64,000 nt of DNA from DATBVX01 sp963705495 (GCA_963705495.1 CAVPJQ010000003.1:62001-126000), one strand, 5' to 3'; positions 17,457 through 25,918 are shown, numbered from the stretch's first letter. The notes: generated by a model not told the origin, from the sequence alone. Program-made: numbers and translations.

Positions 17457-17544
17457 GCCTAACAACGCGTTGGAGCAAACGCGGGAGAGATAAGGTGCCG
17501 GCATCCATTACTCAGCAGCGCGTCGCTCAACGCGGACGTTAGGC
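17457..17544 (+). repeat. Complete integron attC recombination site
   Basis: The 88-bp site begins GCCTAAC (17457-17463) and ends GTTAGGC (17538-17544), the consensus R'' and R' boxes. Just inside, CGCGTTGGAGC on the left pairs with GCTCAACGCG on the right, with a single extrahelical G on the left arm. The unpaired spacers AA and GAC separate the box pairs. This imperfect dyad with one bulged base is the hallmark that sets the orientation of attC folding. A short ACGC/GCGT extension continues the stem. Confidence 0.9.
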
Positions 17545-17560
17545 GACAGGAGGAGGAATC

Positions 17561-17914
17561 GTGATCGTTACACGTGGGTCGCTAAGCCCGATCGTCTTTG
17601 ATGGATTGCGCATCTTTGACTACACAGCGACTCAAAACTTCAGCTCTTCCCTCGCGGTGATTGAGGTTCCTCCGACTGCCCGACACGCGGTAGCGTTCTC
17701 CAGGCGCTCTGACAAGTACTACCTCGTGACGAAGGGAGAGGTTCGATTTGTACTCGAGGGGAACGAATTTAACCTCGGACCAGGTGACTTCTGTTTCGTG
17801 CGATGCGGCCAACGCTTCAGCTACTCAAATGATCGTTCGGAAACGGCGATGCTCGTATTGGTCCATACGCCGAAGTTCAGTCTTGAAAACGAAGTCTTTG
17901 AAGCACCCGAATAG
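17561..17914 (+). CDS. Cupin-domain protein (cassette gene)
   Basis: The 117-residue protein is a single small beta-barrel of the cupin_2 type, with VTKGEVRFVLEGNEF followed by LGPGDFCFVRCGQRFSYSND, the two strands that form the cupin core. The usual metal-binding His pair of motif 1 is not obvious (the region reads RRSDKYYLVTKGEV), so metal binding is uncertain. It starts at GTG 17561 with an AGGAGG ribosome site, only 16 bp after the attC core, typical of a cassette gene read from an outside promoter. Function unknown. Confidence 0.75.
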   Translation: MIVTRGSLSPIVFDGLRIFDYTATQNFSSSLAVIEVPPTARHAVAFSRRSDKYYLVTKGEVRFVLEGNEFNLGPGDFCFVRCGQRFSYSNDRSETAMLVLVHTPKFSLENEVFEAPE

Positions 17915-17927
17915 CTCCCTGTGCGTC

Positions 17928-18004
17928 GCCTAACAACTGGCTGCAGCGGTCCGTGAGGAGATAAAGTGCCTACATCCAATTCATATCGTCCGCGGAGGTC
18001 GGAT
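17928..18004 (+). repeat. Degenerate attC site
   Basis: The left box GCCTAAC (17928-17934) is perfect and is followed by AA and CTGGCTGCAGC. The central part (AGATAAAGTGCC then ACATCCA) is clearly related to the centre of the complete attC at 17457 (AGATAAGGTGCC, GCATCCA). The right core reads GTCGGAT (17998-18004), one base from the GTTRRRY consensus, and ends just before the ATG of the next gene. The right arm no longer pairs well with the left, so recombination activity is doubtful. Confidence 0.65.
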
Positions 18005-18005
18005 C

Positions 18006-18371
18006 ATGGTACGCACTCACGGTTTATCACACGTTGCGCTAGCCGTGCGCGACCCGGAGCGCTCTCTGCAGTTCTACCGCGCGGTGTTCGGCGTTAAGGA
18101 GTACTACCGAGACGGCGCAACGATTCAGGTACAAGGTCCAGGTCCACATGATGTTCTTGCCTTTGAGCGTCGTCCGGAGGTAGCTGGAACTTGCGGCGGG
18201 ATCATTCATTTCGGATTTCGTCTAACAAGGGCGGACGACATCGACGCAGCGGTGGCGGCGGTCCAGACTGCTGGCGGAACCGTAGATTCACGTGGTGAGT
18301 TCGCGCCAGGCTCACCGTACGCCTTTGTGCGCGATCCCGACGGTTACGAGATCGAAATTTGGTACGAATGA
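18006..18371 (+). CDS. VOC-superfamily (glyoxalase/dioxygenase-fold) protein (cassette gene)
   Basis: The 121-residue protein has the paired beta-alpha-beta modules of the vicinal-oxygen-chelate family: LSHVALAVRDPERSLQFYRAV at the start with the first ligand His, IIHFGFRL with a second, and FVRDPDGYEIEIWYE at the end with the C-terminal Glu ligand. Members include glyoxalases, ring-cleavage dioxygenases and fosfomycin or bleomycin resistance proteins; the substrate cannot be told from sequence. The ATG at 18006 directly abuts the degenerate attC site. VOC proteins are often found as integron cassettes. Confidence 0.85.
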   Translation: MVRTHGLSHVALAVRDPERSLQFYRAVFGVKEYYRDGATIQVQGPGPHDVLAFERRPEVAGTCGGIIHFGFRLTRADDIDAAVAAVQTAGGTVDSRGEFAPGSPYAFVRDPDGYEIEIWYE

Positions 18372-18402
18372 AGAGACTTGCTCCCGAACCGTTGTGCCGG
18401 CC

Positions 18403-18425
18403 GCCTAACTACAGGTTGCAGCGCA
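18403..18425 (+). repeat. attC left half-site
   Basis: GCCTAAC followed by TACAGGTTGCAGCGC matches the R''-L'' half of common attC sites and sits 31 bp after the VOC gene stop. No complementary right arm or GTTRRRY box is found in the following 130 bp, so the right half and the original cassette border appear lost. Confidence 0.55.
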
Positions 18426-18533
18426 ATTTTCAACGCGTGCGCGAATGACGACCTCGAGGAGGGCGCGGTATGCTCGCCGACCTTAACATCAGTCGGCAAT
18501 CGTGGTCTTTACGTATGGCCCAGTCATGCGCGC

Positions 18534-20270
18534 ATGGGCAGGCTTAGCGTGGTGAGCAAAGCGGGTTCACGCTTACCGTTCCTCGAGTGGCTGCCCAGCT
18601 ATCGGAAGGAGTGGCTGCGGCCCGATGTCGTCGCTGGGCTCACCACGGCCGCGGTCGTCATCCCGAAGTCCATGGCATACGCAACGATCGCCGGACTGCC
18701 GATTGAAGTCGGGCTCTACACGGCCTTCGTGCCCCTGATCATCTACGCAATACTCGGCACTTCGCGTCCGCTCAGCACCACCACCACCACCACGCTTGCC
18801 ATCCTGACTGCCGCCGAGCTCGGCGAAATCGTGCCGAGTGGCGATGTCGCGGCACTGTTGCAGGTCACGGCATTACTCACGCTGATGGTGGGCGTCGTGC
18901 TGATCCTGGCGTCCATCCTGCGCCTCGGTTTTGTTGCGAACTTCATTTCGGAACCGGTGCTGATCGGCTTCAAGGCCGGCATCGGCATCGTGATCGTCGT
19001 CGACCAGCTGCCGAAAATACTCGGGATTCATTTCACCAAGGGTCCGTTCCTGCACAACGTGCAGGCTATCGGACAGGGGCTCTCTCATTTGTCGATTGCC
19101 ACCTTGGCGGTGGGGCTTCTCACCATGATCGGCCTCGCGGCCCTGGAGAAGTTCAGGCCGCGCTGGCCTGCTCCCCTGATCGTCGTCGCGGCCGGCATCG
19201 CGGCCGTCGCATTGTTCGCGTTGCAGAGCCACGGCATCGAGCTCGTGGGTGCGATTCCGGCGGGACTCCCCCCTGTCGTCGTGCCCGATCTGGCACTTGC
19301 GAATCAGCTCTGGCCAGGCGCACTCGGCATCGCACTCATGAGTTTCACGGAAACCGCTGCTGTCGGGCGCGCGTTTGCAAGGGTTGACGAGCCGACACCG
19401 CGGCCCAATGCGGAGTTGTTCGCAACCGGCATGGCGAATGCGGTGGGCGCATTTCTGGGCTCGATGCCGGCCGGCGGTGGCATGAGCCAAACGGCGGTGA
19501 ACCGCATGACCGGCGCTCGTACGCAGATTGCCGGTCTCGTTACCGCGACGATGACGCTCATGACGATGCTGCTGCTGGCGCCGCTTCTCGGCCTCATGCC
19601 GCACGCCGTTCTGGCCGGTATCGTCATCATCTATTCCATCGGCCTCATCAAGCCGGCTGATTTTCGCGACATCCTGCAGATCCGCCGGACCGAATTCATT
19701 TGGGCGGCCGCTGCATTCTTCGGCGTCATGCTGCTCGGCACCCTGCGCGGCATTCTCGTGGCGATCATCGTGTCGCTCGTCGGGCTCGCCCAGCAAACGG
19801 CAAATCCGCCCGTGCACGTGCTTGGTCGCAAGCGCGGGACGAATGTGTTCCGGCCGCGCTCACCCGAGCACCCGGACGACGAGTCGTTCCCGGGGCTCCT
19901 GCTGCTGCGGCTGGAAGGTCGGGTATTCTTCCTCAACGCTGAGCGCATCGCGGAGAAAATCCGCCCGCTGATCGCGGAGGCGAAGCCGAAAGTCGTGGTG
20001 CTGGACCTGGGCGGTGTGTTTGACGTCGAATACTCGGCGCTCAAGATGCTCGTCGAGGCGCAGAAGCGACAGCGGGAGGCGGGCGTGGCAATGTGGCTCG
20101 CCGATCTCACTCCGGAAGTCTATGCAACGATCCAGCGCTCGCCGCTGGCTGTGGCCCTCGGTGGTGAGGGTCTGCTGTTCAATCTCGAGATCGCGGTGGA
20201 CAAGTATCTCGCGCTGCAAGGCGAGACGGCGCGCAAATTGCCACCCAACCCAGGAGTAACGCATGCGTGA
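18534..20270 (+). CDS. SulP-family anion transporter with STAS domain
   Basis: The 578-residue inner-membrane protein belongs to the SulP/SLC26 family, which transports sulfate, bicarbonate or other anions. It begins FLEWLPSYRKEWLRPDVVAG, the usual SulP entry, followed by PKSMAYATIAGLPIEVGLYT and about ten further membrane segments. A cytoplasmic STAS domain ends it (about 470-575; LLLLRLEGRVFFLNAERIAE, VVVLDLGGVFDVEYSALKML). ATG 18534 is preferred over the much earlier open-frame start at 18378, which would run through the attC half-site; GTG 18549 is an alternative. The next two genes follow without gaps. Confidence 0.9.
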   Translation: MGRLSVVSKAGSRLPFLEWLPSYRKEWLRPDVVAGLTTAAVVIPKSMAYATIAGLPIEVGLYTAFVPLIIYAILGTSRPLSTTTTTTLAILTAAELGEIVPSGDVAALLQVTALLTLMVGVVLILASILRLGFVANFISEPVLIGFKAGIGIVIVVDQLPKILGIHFTKGPFLHNVQAIGQGLSHLSIATLAVGLLTMIGLAALEKFRPRWPAPLIVVAAGIAAVALFALQSHGIELVGAIPAGLPPVVVPDLALANQLWPGALGIALMSFTETAAVGRAFARVDEPTPRPNAELFATGMANAVGAFLGSMPAGGGMSQTAVNRMTGARTQIAGLVTATMTLMTMLLLAPLLGLMPHAVLAGIVIIYSIGLIKPADFRDILQIRRTEFIWAAAAFFGVMLLGTLRGILVAIIVSLVGLAQQTANPPVHVLGRKRGTNVFRPRSPEHPDDESFPGLLLLRLEGRVFFLNAERIAEKIRPLIAEAKPKVVVLDLGGVFDVEYSALKMLVEAQKRQREAGVAMWLADLTPEVYATIQRSPLAVALGGEGLLFNLEIAVDKYLALQGETARKLPPNPGVTHA

Positions 20271-20547
20271 TGAGTCGAAGAAGGATGCCGGTACGATCCA
20301 GGTACTAATGAACCGCCTCGACACCCAGCGTCTGCCCCGTGCGCTGGATCTGAAGAACAAGGTCGACCGCGGCGAGCGACTGGACGAGCAGGATACCGAA
20401 TTTCTGAACCGGGTATTCGAGGATGCGGGCACCGCGCAGAAGCTGGCGGCCAAGCACCCCGAATTCCAGCCGCTCGTCGCCCGTCTCATCAGCCTCTACA
20501 GTGAGATCACCCGCAAGGGACTCGAAAACGAACAGAAGAAAGCGTGA
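20263..20547 (+). CDS. Small charged protein, function unknown
   Basis: The 94-residue protein is rich in Lys, Glu, Asp and Arg, predicted mostly helical and soluble, with no signal peptide or cysteines. Readable segments include LMNRLDTQRLPRALDLKNKV and LDEQDTEFLNRVFEDAGTAQ. I do not recognise a family. Its ATG overlaps the SulP stop by eight bases and it ends 10 bp before the PPK2 gene, so it is made together with both and may assist one of them. Confidence 0.7.
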   Translation: MRDESKKDAGTIQVLMNRLDTQRLPRALDLKNKVDRGERLDEQDTEFLNRVFEDAGTAQKLAAKHPEFQPLVARLISLYSEITRKGLENEQKKA

Positions 20548-20557
20548 GGGCGCAACC

Positions 20558-21379
20558 ATGAAGCGCAAGAAGAATAGATCCGACGGTGCCGACGACGAGA
20601 AGGGCGGCAAGCTGAAGGGCAAGGCGTACGAGAAGGAGCTCGAGCGGCTACACGTCGAGCTGGTCAAACTCCAGCGGTGGGTCGTCCACAAAGGGCTCAG
20701 GGTCTGCGTCGTGTTCGAAGGCCGCGATGGCGCCGGCAAGGGCGGCACCATCAAGGCGATCACCGAGCGGGTGAGTCCACGCATATTCCGCGTGGTTGCC
20801 CTGCCGGCGCCGACCGAGCGCGAGAAAAGCCAGATGTATTTGCAACGCTACGTGCGGCATTTTCCCGCGGCGGGCGAAATAGTGATTTTCGACCGCAGTT
20901 GGTACAACCGCGCGGGAGTCGAGCGCGTGATGGGGTTTTGCGAAGAAGAGCAGGTGCGGCGATTTCTGAAAATGGCGCCCCTGGTCGAGAAGGCGCTGGT
21001 CGATTCAGGGATCCAGCTCATCAAGTACTGGCTCGAAGTGAGCGCCGAAGAACAGACACGGCGGCTCGAAGCGAGAATCGACGATGGCCGGAAGATCTGG
21101 AAGCTCTCGCCCATGGATCTCAAGTCCTACAGTCGCTGGTACGACTATTCCCGGGCGCGCGACGAGATGTTTACCGCGACCGATACCGGCTTCGCCCCGT
21201 GGTACGTGGCGCGGACCGACGACAAGCGTCGCGGTCGCCTCAACATCATTTCGCATCTGCTCAAGCAAATTCCCTACAAGGAGTTGCCGCAGGAAAAGGT
21301 GAAGTTGCCAAAGCGGCAGAAGCGCAGTGGCTACCGGGATCCGGACTATCCGTTCAAGTTCATCAAGGAGCAGTTCTAG
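20558..21379 (+). CDS. ppk2: Polyphosphate kinase 2 (PPK2 family)
   Basis: PPK2 enzymes use polyphosphate to phosphorylate nucleoside diphosphates, or monophosphates in other classes. The 273-residue single-domain protein has Walker A GRDGAGKGGTIKAI, the family Walker B FDRSWYNRAGVERVMGFC and a lid module with RLEARIDDGRKIWKLSPMD. The C-terminal FAPWYVARTDDKRRGRLNII is typical of class I. ATG 20558 is chosen because upstream codons fall in the preceding gene. Pairing with an anion transporter suggests an anion/energy link but no pathway is certain. Confidence 0.93.
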   Translation: MKRKKNRSDGADDEKGGKLKGKAYEKELERLHVELVKLQRWVVHKGLRVCVVFEGRDGAGKGGTIKAITERVSPRIFRVVALPAPTEREKSQMYLQRYVRHFPAAGEIVIFDRSWYNRAGVERVMGFCEEEQVRRFLKMAPLVEKALVDSGIQLIKYWLEVSAEEQTRRLEARIDDGRKIWKLSPMDLKSYSRWYDYSRARDEMFTATDTGFAPWYVARTDDKRRGRLNIISHLLKQIPYKELPQEKVKLPKRQKRSGYRDPDYPFKFIKEQF

Positions 21380-21461
21380 CAGAGCCTGCGGAATGCGGTG
21401 CGATCGGATAGGCGGGCTTCCCTGCCACCTGCCGCATCGCTGATCGTCCGCAACCTGTCGC

Positions 21462-22478
21462 ATGCTGCAACTTTTCCACTCCATTTTCGGCTCGGACCGC
21501 GGCGATGCGGCGCCCCATTCGCCCGATCTGATCGCGCAAGCCATCGAGCGTGCCGTCGATGCCACCGATTCGCGGCTGCGAACGCTGCCTGGTTACCAGA
21601 AGAAATTGCGCAGCGCTGTAATCCACGCGATCGATCATGTGGTGGCGCTCGTCGACAGCCTGCCGCCAGCGCTCGATCTGAGCGCACGGGCCTTTGGCAC
21701 CGACCCCGAGGTCACGACGTTCTTTGCCTCGGTTGCGCACCTGCACGAAGTATTGGAGCGCGATCCGATACTGAATCAGTGGCGCAGGTCTGCGGACGGC
21801 GTATCTGCCGAACGCATCTTCATGCTCCTGCTGATGACACTAGAGGAGCGTAAAGTTCTGGGCGTCGCGCTCGAAGGCGACACGCTGCGGCATGGTGTCG
21901 CGCAAACCACGGTCAGTTTCGCCAAACATCAACTGCTCGACCCGAGCAGTGCCGAGGACGACACCCGCCGGCTGCTCAAGCGCCGCGCCTTCGATCATCT
22001 GCTCGCGCTCGCGCTCGGTAGCCTTGCCACAGCGCTCACCAAACGCGGGGCCCTCGAACGCGAACGCGATGTGTTGCGCCGCAAAAGGGCGACTCTCGCG
22101 ACTGGGCGTTGGGGCTTCGATGAGGCGACTGGTGCCCAGCCTGCCGATCCACGGCTGCTGCAACAACAGCTGCAAGAGATCGAGTCGCAACTCGGCGTGC
22201 TCGGTGCCGGCACCGGATTACTCAATGCACACCTCGGCATCCTCGTGGAGGTGCTAACGGGGGCAGAGCGTAATTTCTGGCACACACACCGCCCCCTCAT
22301 CGTCGATCGCATGGGCGTCAAGCAGACGCAAGCCAGCGAGCTCGCACCGGAGATCGGACTCACAGTCCTGCACAACGCAGCCGGCCAAACCCTCGTCGCG
22401 CGAGTGGTGAGCATCCGGCGCGAGGCGCTTCCCCCCCAACGCGATCTGCTGCGCGAGGCGGAGCGTTCTCTCGGTTGA
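21462..22478 (+). CDS. Conserved-looking soluble protein of unknown function
   Basis: The 338-residue product has no signal peptide or membrane segment and is mainly alpha-helical. A likely coiled-coil region is rich in Arg, Glu and Gln at about residues 195-245 (GALERERDVLRRKRATLATG, then LLQQQLQEIESQLGVLGAG). The C-terminus looks more beta-like (LTVLHNAAGQTLVARVVSIR). I do not recognise the family. It starts 82 bp after ppk2 in the same direction. Codon use resembles its neighbours. Confidence 0.6.
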   Translation: MLQLFHSIFGSDRGDAAPHSPDLIAQAIERAVDATDSRLRTLPGYQKKLRSAVIHAIDHVVALVDSLPPALDLSARAFGTDPEVTTFFASVAHLHEVLERDPILNQWRRSADGVSAERIFMLLLMTLEERKVLGVALEGDTLRHGVAQTTVSFAKHQLLDPSSAEDDTRRLLKRRAFDHLLALALGSLATALTKRGALERERDVLRRKRATLATGRWGFDEATGAQPADPRLLQQQLQEIESQLGVLGAGTGLLNAHLGILVEVLTGAERNFWHTHRPLIVDRMGVKQTQASELAPEIGLTVLHNAAGQTLVARVVSIRREALPPQRDLLREAERSLG

Positions 22479-22526
22479 TTCTTGGTAGCGCGCGGTCCGG
22501 CAAAACATCACCAGTGGGAGCACAAC

Positions 22527-22997
22527 ATGCAACGCAGACTGTACTTGCCGCTTATGGTGGTCGCGGCGCTCGCTTGGACCGGCTGCGCTTCAGCACAACG
22601 CACCAATCCAAATGATGCGGTGGAAAGTGAGATTCGGCGCCTTGAGCGTGCGGAAGCTGACGGGCTGCTGCACAAAGACATAGCGGCATTGGAGACGATC
22701 TGGGCGGAGGACTTCACCGTCAATAATCCGCGAAACAGCATATCCCGTGGCAGAAACGAGGTCGTGGCGTTCATCCGCAACGGGACTATTGATTATTCTT
22801 CCTTTGTCCGCGAAATCGAGGCGATCTTGTTCCACGGCGATACTGTCATCGTCATGGGAGCGGAGACGATTACACCGGTTGGCAAGGCACCTCTTGCGGG
22901 GCAGACGGTCCGACGGCGCTTCACCCACTTCTGGATGAAGAGAAACGCCGAATGGCGTCTAACCGCACGTCACGCCAACGTGATCTGCGGCAATTGA
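22527..22997 (+). CDS. Exported SnoaL-like (DUF4440, NTF2 fold) protein
   Basis: The 156-residue protein has a signal peptide (about 1-24, LPLMVVAALAWTGCASAQ); the Cys could act as a lipobox but the residue at -3 is Trp, so a lipoprotein is doubtful. The mature part matches the NTF2/SnoaL-type DUF4440 pattern: RRLERAEADGLLHKDIAALETIWAEDF with FTVNNP, and the closing strand FTHFWMKRNAEWRLTARHAN. Such domains bind small ligands or serve as cyclases, and the role here is unknown. ATG 22527 is chosen over the earlier in-frame start because it begins the signal peptide. Confidence 0.75.
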   Translation: MQRRLYLPLMVVAALAWTGCASAQRTNPNDAVESEIRRLERAEADGLLHKDIAALETIWAEDFTVNNPRNSISRGRNEVVAFIRNGTIDYSSFVREIEAILFHGDTVIVMGAETITPVGKAPLAGQTVRRRFTHFWMKRNAEWRLTARHANVICGN

Positions 22998-23061
22998 CAC
23001 CACGCAATGGATGTCGTCGGTATATTGAAGCCGAGCAAAAAATTAACAAGAGGTGAGAACC

Positions 23062-24087
23062 ATGGATTCCAACCCCGAGATGCCAAAGCCCGTGCAGCAG
23101 ATCATGCAGGTCGCGACGGGATACATCGCGTCGTCGGCGCTGTACGTTGCCGTTGCCCTGAACGTGGCCGACCATCTTGCCGGCGGAGCCAAAACCATTG
23201 GGGATCTCGCGCGCGCGACCGGCACGCAGGAGGACGGGCTCTACCGTGTGCTGCGTCTGCTCGCAAGCCTGGGCCTGTTCGCGGAGGTCAGTCCCCGGCG
23301 GTTCGGGCTGACGCCGCCTGCCGAGCTGTTGCGCAAGGACGTGGCCGGCTCCATCCGCGGCATGGTCTTGTTTCTGCCTGATCCGCTGCACTTTCGCGTC
23401 TACGCCAACCTCATGGATTCGGTCAAGACTGGCAGACCTGCTGCCGAAGCGACGCTGGGTATGCCGGTGTTCGAATATTTCGCGCAGCATCCCGAGTACT
23501 CCGAGGTGTTCAACGACGCGATGACAGCGCTCAGCGCGCCCGTTGCGGGCGCGGCGATCGAAGCCTACGACTTCAGCCAATACCGCGTGATTGTGGACGT
23601 GGCCGGTGGACACGGAGAAGTGTTGATGTCGATTCTCAAAGCATGTCCCGGTGTGCGTGGCGTGCTGGCAGAGGTCGGCCACGTTGTCGAGGGGGCGAGG
23701 CCAAGGATCGCCGGCGCCGGGCTCTCCGATCGTTGCCAGGCCGTCGAGTGCAATTTCTTCAAGGCCGTGCCCCGCGGCGGCGATGCGTACGTCATGAAGC
23801 ACATCATTCACGACTGGGACGACGCGCGGGCATCAATCATTCTGCAGAACATCGGTACAGCGATGGACAGCAAGCGCGGTGCGGTGATCCTGCTCGAGTC
23901 GGTCATCCCGAGTGGCCCCGAGCCCGATATGGGCAAGTTTGTCGACATCGAGATGCTCCTGTGGCCAGGCGGCCGCGAGCGAACGGCCGAGGAATTCCGC
24001 ACGCTCTTCGACCGCTCTGGGTTCGAGTTGACGAAGATCGTGCGGACGAAATCTCCGCTCTCCGTGATTGAAGCGATACGGAAGTGA
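23062..24087 (+). CDS. SAM-dependent O-methyltransferase (COMT/hydroxyneurosporene type)
   Basis: The 341-residue protein has the two-part build of class I small-molecule O-methyltransferases. There is an N-terminal helical dimerisation domain (IASSALYVAVALNVADHLAG, DGLYRVLRLLASLGLF), then a Rossmann domain with SAM loop VDVAGGHGEVL and the catalytic base segment KHIIHDWDDARA. An AAGAGG ribosome site precedes ATG 23062; an in-frame GTG nine bases upstream is possible. It is followed 25 bp later by an MFS transporter, suggesting a small natural product or aromatic compound is methylated and exported. Confidence 0.88.
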   Translation: MDSNPEMPKPVQQIMQVATGYIASSALYVAVALNVADHLAGGAKTIGDLARATGTQEDGLYRVLRLLASLGLFAEVSPRRFGLTPPAELLRKDVAGSIRGMVLFLPDPLHFRVYANLMDSVKTGRPAAEATLGMPVFEYFAQHPEYSEVFNDAMTALSAPVAGAAIEAYDFSQYRVIVDVAGGHGEVLMSILKACPGVRGVLAEVGHVVEGARPRIAGAGLSDRCQAVECNFFKAVPRGGDAYVMKHIIHDWDDARASIILQNIGTAMDSKRGAVILLESVIPSGPEPDMGKFVDIEMLLWPGGRERTAEEFRTLFDRSGFELTKIVRTKSPLSVIEAIRK

Positions 24088-24112
24088 CCGCGAATGCAGC
24101 TCGCCCTGAAAC

Positions 24113-25375
24113 ATGAGTGAACACTCGCCATTGCCGCGTGGCGTCATCCTGGCGCTCGGACTGGCGGTGTTGCTCAACTATGTCGATCGCGCCAATCTCG
24201 CAACCGCTGCGCCGCTGCTGCAAAACGAGCTCTCGCTCTCGAATGCCCAGCTCGGCTTGTTGTTGTCCGCGTTCTTCTGGGTCTATGCGCCCGCGCAGGT
24301 GCTGGCAGGCTGGCTGGTACATCGTTTCGACATCCGGATCGTTCTGGCTGCCGGTCTTGCGCTGTGGGCGCTCGCGACCGTACTGACCGGGCTTGTAGCG
24401 GGATTCGCTGCCATCCTGGTTCTGCGCCTGATCCTCGGGCTCGGCGAGAGCGTCATGTTTCCGAGCTGGCAGTTGATCCTGGCGCGACACACGGCGGAGC
24501 ATGAGCGCGGGCGTGCGAATGGCTTCATCGGCGCCGGCCAGGGCGTCGGGCCGATGCTCGGCACTCTTTTCGGTGGACTGGCGATGGCGCAGTTCGGCTG
24601 GCGGGTCATGTTCATCGGCCTGGGAATCATCACGCTTCTGTGGCTCGCGCCTTGGTTCTTCGTGACGCGCGGTTGGCGCTCGGGCGTATCGTCAGCGGAG
24701 GCGGGGCCGTCGGTCACATATGGGTCGATTCTTCGCCGCCGCGCGTTCTGGGGCGCGGCACTCGGGCATTTCTTCATCAACTACGCGTTCTATTTCGTGA
24801 TGACGTGGCTGCCGACCTTTCTCGTGAAGGCAGGTGGTTTCACTGTCGCGCAGATGGCGCAGATTGCCGCGGCGATCTTCGGCATTTATGCGGTCGCGAC
24901 GGCTCTCTCGGGTGCAGTGTCGGATCGTTGGATCCGTCGAGGTGGTTCCACGACGTTCGTGCGCAAGACCTTCGCGCTGACGAGTGCCCTGGGCACAGCC
25001 GTCACGATCGCGTGGAGCGGGTTGGTGGAGCCGCGCGCTGCAGTCTGGCTGATCGCTGCAGCGGGCGTGTTCCTGGGCCTGTCCACACCGACCGCATTTG
25101 CCATGACGGGAACACTTGCAGGGCCGCGCGCTGCGGGCCGCTGGGCCGGCGCGCAAAACGTGGCGGGCCAGTTGGCGGGAGTAATCGCGCCGGTCGTGAC
25201 CGGTCTCGTGGTCGATCGCACCGGCTCGTTCTCCTGGGCATTGGCGATTTCCGCGGCCGCGGCCGTGCTGGCGATGCTGTCATGGGGCTTCGTCATTCGA
25301 CGGGTGGAAACGGTGGAATGGCCGGCGGAGCCGGCGCTCGTTCCGGTCCTCGCGGCCGGCACGGGCCGGCCGTGA
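24113..25375 (+). CDS. MFS transporter (anion:cation symporter-like)
   Basis: The 420-residue protein has twelve predicted membrane helices and MFS motifs: LNYVDRANLATAAPLLQ in helix 1, the motif-A type region after helix 2 (VHRFDIRIVLAAGLALWALA), and LGESVMFPSWQLILARH in helix 4. These resemble the ACS/glucarate-type subgroup that moves organic anions. The gene lies 25 bp after the O-methyltransferase and 34 bp before a GNAT gene, in one direction. The substrate is not evident. Confidence 0.85.
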   Translation: MSEHSPLPRGVILALGLAVLLNYVDRANLATAAPLLQNELSLSNAQLGLLLSAFFWVYAPAQVLAGWLVHRFDIRIVLAAGLALWALATVLTGLVAGFAAILVLRLILGLGESVMFPSWQLILARHTAEHERGRANGFIGAGQGVGPMLGTLFGGLAMAQFGWRVMFIGLGIITLLWLAPWFFVTRGWRSGVSSAEAGPSVTYGSILRRRAFWGAALGHFFINYAFYFVMTWLPTFLVKAGGFTVAQMAQIAAAIFGIYAVATALSGAVSDRWIRRGGSTTFVRKTFALTSALGTAVTIAWSGLVEPRAAVWLIAAAGVFLGLSTPTAFAMTGTLAGPRAAGRWAGAQNVAGQLAGVIAPVVTGLVVDRTGSFSWALAISAAAAVLAMLSWGFVIRRVETVEWPAEPALVPVLAAGTGRP

Positions 25376-25409
25376 GACGAGTGCCGTTCAACTGAAACGC
25401 GAGCCCTCA

Positions 25410-25913
25410 ATGGAAACCTCAGTTCGATCGGCCGTTGCTTCCGACGCATCGGCACTTGCATCCGTCACAGCTGCGATCTCGGCCACGGTGCCGGCATCAT
25501 CGGACGGCCACGCGCAGAGCTTACCGGCGCTCGGCGCGGCGCACTATGCCGATCTGATCGGAAAGCACGCAGGTCAAGTGTACGTCGCAGAGGTCCATGG
25601 ATCTGTCGTTGGATATCTGGTGCTGCGGAGCGGAGCACATTCGGCGATTGAAGGTCTCAAGCCGATTCAGCTGTGGCAGTTGTACGTTGCCCCGGCGTTT
25701 CATGGCGCAGGCGTGGCTGCTCGGCTCATGTCGGCAGCACTCAACCATGCGCGCAGGCACGGGCATGATGTGATGTGGCTGGGCGTCTCGGAGCAAAATA
25801 TGCGCGGCATCGCCTTCTATCGGAAGCATGGCTTTGAGGCGCGCGGCGTTCATCAAGTCGGCTCGGGCGAGCATGCACATCAAGATGTGGTCATGTCGCG
25901 GGTTCCCGGTTGA
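25410..25913 (+). CDS. GNAT-family N-acetyltransferase
   Basis: The 167-residue protein shows the GNAT fold: strand pattern VYVAEVHGSVVGYLVLRSG, the acetyl-CoA binding stretch LWQLYVAPAFHGAGVAARLM, helix ALNHARRHGHDVMWLGV and SEQNMRGIAFYRKHGFEARG near the end. Substrates of such enzymes range from small amines to protein N-termini and cannot be fixed here. The stop is followed at once by remains of other genes. Confidence 0.88.
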   Translation: METSVRSAVASDASALASVTAAISATVPASSDGHAQSLPALGAAHYADLIGKHAGQVYVAEVHGSVVGYLVLRSGAHSAIEGLKPIQLWQLYVAPAFHGAGVAARLMSAALNHARRHGHDVMWLGVSEQNMRGIAFYRKHGFEARGVHQVGSGEHAHQDVVMSRVPG

Positions 25914-25918
25914 TCGGG

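Larger units (their letters stand above)
15737..18425 (+). mobile_element. Integron-type gene cassette array without integrase (CALIN-like)
   Basis: Three consecutive single-gene units are arranged head to tail. A GTTAGGC core at 15737-15743 opens unit 1 (TPR protein), which ends in a complete attC at 17457-17544. Unit 2 (cupin) follows and ends in a degenerate attC at 17928-18004. Unit 3 (VOC protein) ends with a GCCTAAC left half-site at 18403. Each unit has one gene in the same direction and little spacing, as integron cassettes do. No integrase gene or attI is seen in the window. No complete attC precedes 15737, so the array may have entered at a secondary site behind the ferredoxin gene. 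Confidence 0.8.
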
